NCBI GenBank assembly: GCA_019241915.1
Contig: JAFAWI010000474.1
Coordinates: forward strand, 1-9,697
DNA length: 9,697 nucleotides
Direction of reading: 5' to 3'
DNA from: Alphaproteobacteria bacterium
GTDB lineage: Bacteria; Pseudomonadota; Alphaproteobacteria; ATCC43930; CGMCC-115725
Shown here: positions 5,909 to 9,697 of the stretch, piece after piece
Numbering within the stretch: position 1 is the stretch's first letter
Layout: each line of letters starts with the position of its first letter
Position numbers and translations under genes: made by a program
The notes under the pieces: generated by a model
Databases searched by the model: none
What the model was told of the DNA's origin: nothing
The model's input: the letters and a program-made list of their open reading frames with translations, nothing else

Positions 5909-6826
5909 TCAGCACATGAAGTTGAGTTTGAGGCCCGGCTCGTCCCATTCCATGACGCCGAGCTGGCCGCTGGCCGAGAGCGTGATGTAGGCGGTCTTCA
6001 TGTCCGGACCGCCAAAGCAGATGTTGGTCGGGTAGATGTCGGGCATCTTGACCTGACGCAGCAATTGGCCACTCGGCGCGATGACCGTGATGTGCCCGGT
6101 CATCAACGTCGCGACGCAGATATTGCCCGACGCCGCGACCGCGAGGCTGTCGAAGCGTTGGAACCCCGGCAATCCGGCGACGCAGCGGCCGCCGTACGGG
6201 GCGGGGAACGGCTCGTGCTTGAGCTGCCCGGGCGCAACGATGTCCCAGGCGTAAAGGCGCGAGGTTTCGGTGTCGGCGATATAGACCGTCCGTTCGTCGG
6301 GCGACAGCCCGACCCCGTTTGGGGTGAGGATCGGATAGACCAGCTCCTCGATCGACGACCCGTCCGGGAGCGCGTAGTACAGCCCGCCATGGTCGCGGTG
6401 GTGCGCGTAACGCTTGCCGAGGTCGGTAAAATAAAAGCCGCCCTGCTTGTCGAACACGAGGTCGTTCGGCGCCGACAGCTTGTGGCCGTTGACCTCGCTG
6501 TAGAGCGTCCGGGTCTCGCCGGTGTTGGGGTCGATGCGCTGGATCGACCCGCCCTTGTAGTCGGGCGCCGGGCCCGTCGACAGAAAGCTCGGGCTCGTCT
6601 CGTAGACGGCGCCGCCGTTGTTGCAGACATAGAGCGCACCGTCCGGTCCAGTGGCGACGCCGTTGGGACCGCCGCCCGCCTTGCCGATTTCGGTCTTGCT
6701 TCCGTCCGGCGCGACGCGAGTGACCTGTTTGCCGGAAATCTCGCCGAGGATCACCGAGCCGTCGGCCATCCACACCGGCCCCTCGGGAAAGCCAAGGCCG
6801 CTCGCCAGAATTTTCACCTCGGGCAT
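5909..6826 (-). CDS. SMP-30/gluconolactonase/LRE-family lactonase
   Basis: A 305-residue six-bladed beta-propeller enzyme of the SMP-30 family, which hydrolyses sugar or other lactones with a divalent metal. The N-terminal GFPEGPVW supplies the metal ligand E15. PND at 120-122, TPNGVGLSPD at 168-177 (N170) and FDSLAV at 225-230 (D226) fit the remaining metal and substrate positions of the family (E18, N154 and D204 in the mammalian protein). No signal peptide is seen, so it is cytoplasmic. A strong GGGAGGGG ribosome binding site just before the ATG fixes the start. It follows the LLM oxidoreductase by 17 bases, which suggests that the oxidoreductase makes a lactone that this enzyme opens. The protein ends in LNFMC. 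The lactonase fold is firm; the natural substrate is not known. Confidence 0.92.
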   Translation of the reverse strand: MPEVKILASGLGFPEGPVWMADGSVILGEISGKQVTRVAPDGSKTEIGKAGGGPNGVATGPDGALYVCNNGGAVYETSPSFLSTGPAPDYKGGSIQRIDPNTGETRTLYSEVNGHKLSAPNDLVFDKQGGFYFTDLGKRYAHHRDHGGLYYALPDGSSIEELVYPILTPNGVGLSPDERTVYIADTETSRLYAWDIVAPGQLKHEPFPAPYGGRCVAGLPGFQRFDSLAVAASGNICVATLMTGHITVIAPSGQLLRQVKMPDIYPTNICFGGPDMKTAYITLSASGQLGVMEWDEPGLKLNFMC

Positions 6827-6843
6827 CGACCCCTCCCTCGGGC

Positions 6844-7695
6844 TCAACCGTTGACGCGGCGGATCAGGTCGGCCCATTGGTCGAGCAGCGGCACCGCCTT
6901 GTCCGCGCCTTCCGGCGGCAGCCCGGCAACGACCCGCGCGACGCCGAGCTGCTTGTAGCGCATCAGCTGGTCGTAGTCCGCGGCGGCGCCGAACATCGAG
7001 ATCGGCGCGTCGGCGAGGCTGCGCCCGGCTTCGGCAAGCATCTCCTTGTATTTTGGGAAGTAGTCTTCGAAATTGCCGTAGATCGGCCGGCCGGCGATCG
7101 GGATCCAACCATTGCCGTAGCGCACGGCGCGCCGCGCCGCATGCGGGAACGCGCCGCCGACGATGATCGGCAGCGGGTTCTGCACCGGCTTGGGCCACGC
7201 CATCATCGGCGGGAACTCGACGATCTCCCCGTGATATTCTGGCTTGGGCTTGGTCCAGATCTCGCGCATCGCCTCGACCTGCTCGCGCATCCGCTTGAAA
7301 CGGGTCGCGAAGGCCGTGCCGTGGTCCTCCATCTCGTCCTGGTTCCAGCCGCCGCCGATGCCGAACAGAAACCGGCCTTTCGAGACCTGGTCGAGCGAAG
7401 CGGCGAGCTTTGCGGTCTGGATCGTGTCGCGCTGAATCACCAGGCAAACCCCGGTGCCGACCTTGAGCGTCTTGGTGGCGACGGCCGCGGCGGTCAGGAT
7501 CACAAACGGATCCATCGCGTCGTAATACATTTTCGGCAGCTCACCGCCGCCCGGAAACGGCGACTTGCGGCTGAGCGGGATGTGCGAATGCTCGGGCGCC
7601 CACAGCGACTCAAATCCGCGCGCCTCGCAGGCCTGCGCCAGCTCGACGATCGGCATCGAATAATCGGTGTGGAACATGAACGCGCCGAAATCCAT
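6844..7695 (-). CDS. LLM-class flavin/F420-dependent oxidoreductase (TIGR03619-like)
   Basis: A 283-residue luciferase-like TIM-barrel oxidoreductase. Recognisable segments are the opening MDFGAFMFHTD, SLWAPEHSHIP (30-40), VGTGVCLVIQRD (79-90), the signature KGRFLFGIGGGWN (106-118), and PLPIIVGGAFPHAARRAVRYGNGW (175-198). Family members use reduced FMN or F420 to oxidise, reduce or oxygenate small molecules. This sequence looks most like the group annotated as F420-dependent in actinobacteria, but such proteins in alphaproteobacteria may use FMN. The ATG at 7695 has GGAGGG seven bases upstream. It is the first gene of the four-gene run and is followed after 17 bases by the SMP-30 lactonase. 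The 112-base spacer upstream carries an AGCGGT-A-ACCGCT palindrome that may be an operator. No sigma70 boxes are convincing there. Cofactor and substrate are open. Confidence 0.92.
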   Translation of the reverse strand: MDFGAFMFHTDYSMPIVELAQACEARGFESLWAPEHSHIPLSRKSPFPGGGELPKMYYDAMDPFVILTAAAVATKTLKVGTGVCLVIQRDTIQTAKLAASLDQVSKGRFLFGIGGGWNQDEMEDHGTAFATRFKRMREQVEAMREIWTKPKPEYHGEIVEFPPMMAWPKPVQNPLPIIVGGAFPHAARRAVRYGNGWIPIAGRPIYGNFEDYFPKYKEMLAEAGRSLADAPISMFGAAADYDQLMRYKQLGVARVVAGLPPEGADKAVPLLDQWADLIRRVNG

Positions 7696-7738
7696 AGCGC
7701 CCTCCGTAAAAAGACTCGCCGCACCTTAGCCGCGATGG

Positions 7739-7751
7739 AGCGGTAACCGCT
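7739..7751. promoter_or_regulatory. Palindrome, possible operator upstream of the LLM gene
   Basis: AGCGGT-A-ACCGCT is a perfect 6+6 inverted repeat about 44-56 bases before the LLM start codon. It is suited in size to a dimeric repressor of the GntR or TetR type. No regulator gene is in the window, and the role is a guess. Confidence 0.3.
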
Positions 7752-7776
7752 AGGCCGCCTGACGCAATACTCCCGT

Positions 7777-7802
7777 GTCGTCCAGGCCTTCACCTGGATG
7801 AC
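7777..7802. other. Imperfect hairpin after the PPOX gene
   Basis: GTCGTCCAGG (7777-7786) and CCTGGATGAC (7793-7802) pair with one mismatch around a six-base loop, five bases past the PPOX stop codon. No T tract follows on the minus strand, so it is not a normal intrinsic terminator. It could slow transcription or stabilise the PPOX mRNA end if that gene and the LLM gene share a transcript. Confidence 0.35.
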
Positions 7803-7807
7803 TCATT

Positions 7808-8245
7808 TCAGTCCCCCGACAGATCACCCCAGCTGGCGACGCGCACGATCCGCAACGCGATGACCGGCAGTCCGCCGAGATCCATCGAGCGGTATTGCGG
7901 GTACTTGGCGCGCAGTAGCGCCTGGGCGCGGTCGTGCTCGGCACCGCCGTCGAGGATTTCGGCGCGGCCGCGCAGCATCACCCAGCCGAGCCGCGTCCAG
8001 TTCTCGTCCCAGCGGTCGACGAGAAATGCGGTTTGCGGGTTTTCGAGGATATTGCGCACCCGCTTTAGCGGCCGGTCCTGACGTTTCGGCTTTTCGTCGA
8101 TCGTCACGTAGATTGCGTCGCCGCTCAGCACGAAACAGACCGGTGTCAGGAATGGTGCTCCGCCGGCTTCGGCGGTCGCCAGACGACCGACCCGGCTGGT
8201 TTCGACAAAGCGGCGCTGCGCCTCGGTCAGCTTCGCCGGCGGCAT
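7808..8245 (-). CDS. PPOX-class F420/FMN-dependent protein (TIGR03668-like)
   Basis: A 145-residue split-barrel flavoprotein of the pyridoxamine 5'-phosphate oxidase superfamily. The order of segments matches the group named for F420 in mycobacteria: FVETSRVGRLATAEAGGAPF (13-32), TPVCF, IYVTIDEKPKR (45-55), RNILENPQTAFLVDRWDENWTRLGWV (64-89), RGRAEIL, and YPQY near 115-118. Members bind F420 or FMN and catalyse redox steps on small molecules. The ATG at 8245 gives the normal family length and N-terminus. Its ribosome binding site is weak. The frame stays open to 8413, but that stretch overlaps the divergent ThDP gene. The gene diverges from 8310-8828 across 64 bases and precedes the LLM gene by 112 bases on the same strand, so it may belong to the same operon. 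Two F420-type proteins side by side is suggestive. The cofactor is unproven. Confidence 0.87.
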   Translation of the reverse strand: MPPAKLTEAQRRFVETSRVGRLATAEAGGAPFLTPVCFVLSGDAIYVTIDEKPKRQDRPLKRVRNILENPQTAFLVDRWDENWTRLGWVMLRGRAEILDGGAEHDRAQALLRAKYPQYRSMDLGGLPVIALRIVRVASWGDLSGD

Positions 8246-8254
8246 CGCCCGATC

Positions 8255-8284
8255 TTGCGACAAGCGCGGCCCGGCGCCTATGGT
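8255..8284 (+). promoter_or_regulatory. Possible promoter of the ThDP enzyme genes
   Basis: TTGCGA (8255-8260) and TATGGT (8279-8284) are separated by 18 bases, each four of six to consensus, which would start transcription near 8291 just ahead of the ribosome binding site. It sits in the only 64 bases between two divergent genes, so any control here would touch both. Confidence 0.35.
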
Positions 8285-8309
8285 TTTTGCGGCAAGCGGA
8301 GAGACGGTG

Positions 8310-8828
8310 ATGGCGGAAGTGCAAAGCGCCGCGCTGAGTCCGGCGACGGTGCTGGCGGAAATGAAGAAGAACAGCGTCAGCCATATCGTCTGGCTGCCCG
8401 ACAGCGAGACCAACTGGCTCTATCTGCTGATGCAGGCCGAGCCGTCGCTGACCCTGGTCGGGGTGACCCGCGAGGGCCATGCCTGCTCGATCGCCTCGGG
8501 CTTGGCGGCGGGCGGCGCGCGGCCGATGATCCTCATTCAGAATACCGGGTTGCAAGAATCGGGCGACTCGCTGCGCGGCTGGCTCTTGGGCATGAATGTC
8601 GGCTGCGTGATGATGGTCGGCTATCGGGGCTGGACCCGGCACGGCGTCACGACCGATACCGCCGCGACCTACACCGAACCGTTCATCAACGCCTACGGGC
8701 TCGACTATTATCTCGTCGAGAGCGATGCCGACGCATCGCGCATCTCGGTGGCGTTCGAAGAGGCCGAAAAGACCAAGCGGCCGGTCGTCGTCCTGGTCGG
8801 CGACGAGTACCACGGCTTCAACCGGTAG
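8310..8828 (+). CDS. ThDP-dependent decarboxylase, alpha (PYR) subunit, ComD/phosphonopyruvate decarboxylase-like
   Basis: A 172-residue protein that is only the N-terminal pyrimidine-binding (PYR) domain of a thiamine diphosphate enzyme. VGVTREGHACSIASGLAAGG (50-69) holds E55, the glutamate that activates the ThDP aminopyrimidine. IQNTGLQESGDSL (76-88) is the match to sulfopyruvate (ComD) and phosphonopyruvate decarboxylases. It cannot work alone; the adjacent gene supplies the pyrophosphate-binding half. The ATG at 8310 has GGAGAG six bases upstream. An in-frame ATG at 8280 has no such site and overlaps the predicted -10. The product should decarboxylate a 2-oxo acid bearing a charged group, but sulfopyruvate, phosphonopyruvate and others cannot be told apart. 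No sulfonate or phosphonate genes are in view. The stop lies 14 bases before the beta gene. Confidence 0.9.
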   Translation: MAEVQSAALSPATVLAEMKKNSVSHIVWLPDSETNWLYLLMQAEPSLTLVGVTREGHACSIASGLAAGGARPMILIQNTGLQESGDSLRGWLLGMNVGCVMMVGYRGWTRHGVTTDTAATYTEPFINAYGLDYYLVESDADASRISVAFEEAEKTKRPVVVLVGDEYHGFNR

Positions 8829-8842
8829 CGGAGGCAGCTCGA

Positions 8843-9433
8843 ATGATGCGCATCGCCGAAGCGCTCGCCGCGTTCAAACCGCATCGCGGCGACGCGATCG
8901 TCGTCCCCGGCCGCGGCGGCAAGTTCTGGGCCGAGCTGACCGGGAACCCCAATCTCGACGTGCCGCTCGGCGATCCGGCCATGGGGGGTCATGCAGGGTT
9001 CGCGCTCGGCCTCGCACTCGCGCAGCCGAACCGCAAGGTCGTGCTGTTCGATTCGGAGGGCGACATTTTGATGAGCCTCGGCATGCTGACAACGATCGCC
9101 GAGCAGGCGCCAGTCAACTTCTATCACTTCCTGCTCGACAACGAGGTTTATGCGACGACCGGCGGCCAACCGGTGCCGAACGCGAAACACGTGAAATACG
9201 ACCGGCTGGCGCTCGCAGCCGGCTATCCGCGTGCGCAAGCCTTTGACAAGCTCGACGATCTCGACCGCGCGCTGCCGGAAATCCTGGGCCGGCCAGGACC
9301 AGTCTTTGTCGCGCTCAAGGTCTACCCCGAGGTCGAGAACGCGCCAATCGGCCAGCGCCGCCGCTGGAACACGCGCAGCCGCACCCAGGTCGTCGCCGAT
9401 CTGCAGCAGAAACTCGGTATCCAATCGGCCTGA
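8843..9433 (+). CDS. ThDP-dependent decarboxylase, beta (PP) subunit, ComE-like
   Basis: A 196-residue protein that is the pyrophosphate-binding (PP) half of a split ThDP enzyme. MGGHAGFALGLALAQPNRKVVLFD (47-70) leads into the metal/diphosphate motif, and FLLDNEVYATTGGQP (96-110) supplies the downstream asparagine (N100), as in ComE. The usual GDG triplet reads S71-E72-G73 in FDSEGDILMSLG, so the magnesium-binding aspartate is a glutamate. The spacing of 26 residues to N100 is normal. A basic C-terminal tail follows (GQRRRWNTRSRTQ, 170-182). The first of two tandem ATGs (8843) has GGAGG eight bases upstream, so I chose it. It is co-transcribed with the alpha gene and must pair with it. Its stop codon abuts the stop of the convergent molybdenum hydroxylase gene. 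The enzyme class is firm; the substrate is open. Confidence 0.9.
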   Translation: MMRIAEALAAFKPHRGDAIVVPGRGGKFWAELTGNPNLDVPLGDPAMGGHAGFALGLALAQPNRKVVLFDSEGDILMSLGMLTTIAEQAPVNFYHFLLDNEVYATTGGQPVPNAKHVKYDRLALAAGYPRAQAFDKLDDLDRALPEILGRPGPVFVALKVYPEVENAPIGQRRRWNTRSRTQVVADLQQKLGIQSA

Positions 9434-9697
9434 TCACCTGCCCCGCATCGCGCGCCACACCGTCTCCGGCGTCGCCGGCATTTCAATGTGGGTGACGCCG
9501 AATTCGGCGAGCGCATCCACCACCGCATTGGTGATGACCCCGAGCGCCGGGGTGATGCCGCCCTCACCGCCGCCGCGGAAGCCGAGCGGGTGCGTCGTCG
9601 ACGGCACTTCGCTGAGATCGGTGGTGAAAAAAGGGAGGTCGCCGGCGCGCGGCATTGCGTAATCCATAAACGAGCCGGCGAGCGCCTGGCCGCTTTC
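9434..9697 (-). CDS. Xanthine dehydrogenase/CoxL-family molybdopterin-binding subunit, C-terminal end (5' part beyond window)
   Basis: About 87 residues of the C-terminus of a large molybdenum hydroxylase subunit; the frame is open to the right edge. The visible text follows the family closely: GQALAGSFMDYAMPRAGDLP, then PSTTHPLGFRGGGEGGITPA, NAVVDALAEFGVTHIEMPATPETVWRAM. The glutamate in GGGEGG (codon 9563-9565) matches the catalytic base of xanthine dehydrogenase and CO dehydrogenase. Full proteins are about 750-800 residues and work with FAD and 2Fe-2S subunits, none of which is in view. The substrate-defining loop (the CoxL active-site cysteine) is also outside the window, so whether this is a CO dehydrogenase or another aldehyde/purine/aromatic hydroxylase cannot be said. 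It converges on the ThDP genes with no spacer. Confidence 0.9.
   Translation of the reverse strand, partial: ESGQALAGSFMDYAMPRAGDLPFFTTDLSEVPSTTHPLGFRGGGEGGITPALGVITNAVVDALAEFGVTHIEMPATPETVWRAMRGR

Noticed and set aside
4668..5990. 440-codon plus-strand open frame antisense to the cinA-like gene
   Set aside because: Product of GC-rich third-position bias; no recognisable domain, and it lies opposite a gene with clear CinA motifs.
5895..6773. In-frame upstream extension of the cinA-like gene
   Set aside because: Overlaps the whole SMP-30 gene in another frame with arginine-rich filler; CinA proteins begin at the ATG at 5894.
8255..8842. In-frame upstream extension of the ThDP beta gene
   Set aside because: It is the shifted frame of the alpha gene; GGAGG eight bases before 8843 gives a clear start and the normal PP-domain length.

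Overview
The window is GC-rich DNA packed with genes on both strands. It reads as the chromosome of a Gram-negative alphaproteobacterium (Hyphomicrobiales or Rhodospirillales-like). The grounds are an OmpA-type outer-membrane protein whose barrel begins with the WTGLYAG-type motif common in that class, a periplasmic cupredoxin, the C-terminus of a CoxL-type molybdenum hydroxylase, and catabolic enzymes typical of soil alphaproteobacteria. The lineage is an inference from protein style; there is no rRNA or tRNA gene to anchor it. No mobile element, CRISPR array, phage gene or structural RNA was seen.

Layout, left to right. (1) 1-2198, minus strand: a nucleotide-sugar dehydrogenase (864-2198) overlaps a blue-copper cupredoxin gene (469-867) by four bases (ATGA). 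A RidA/YjgF-family gene follows and runs off the left edge (1-377). A good sigma70-like promoter sits at 2242-2270. (2) 2324-3723, minus strand: a self-contained ompA-type porin unit with its own promoter (3695-3723), strong ribosome binding site and strong intrinsic terminator (2324-2355). (3) 3898-7695, minus strand: a tight four-gene run of an LLM-type flavin/F420 oxidoreductase, an SMP-30/gluconolactonase-type lactonase, a CinA-family protein and a calcineurin-type metallophosphoesterase, with gaps of 2 to 17 bases. A pyridoxamine-oxidase-fold PPOX enzyme of the F420/FMN type lies just upstream (7808-8245), possibly in the same transcript. (4) 8310-9433, plus strand: two genes encoding the PYR (alpha) and PP (beta) halves of a ThDP-dependent decarboxylase related to sulfopyruvate/phosphonopyruvate decarboxylases, diverging from the PPOX gene. 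(5) 9434-9697, minus strand: the C-terminal end of a xanthine dehydrogenase/CoxL-family molybdopterin subunit. Its stop codon abuts the stop codon of the ThDP beta gene.

How the genes might work together. An LLM oxidoreductase followed by a lactonase suggests oxidation of a substrate to a lactone that is then hydrolysed. The PPOX protein belongs to a family often tied to F420 or flavin. The split ThDP enzyme and the molybdenum hydroxylase would fit a small-molecule catabolic island, but no substrate can be named from sequence. The points most worth a second look are the altered metal-binding motif in the ThDP beta subunit (SEG in place of GDG), the eroded amidohydrolase active site in the CinA-family protein, and the translational coupling of a copper protein to a polysaccharide-precursor enzyme.
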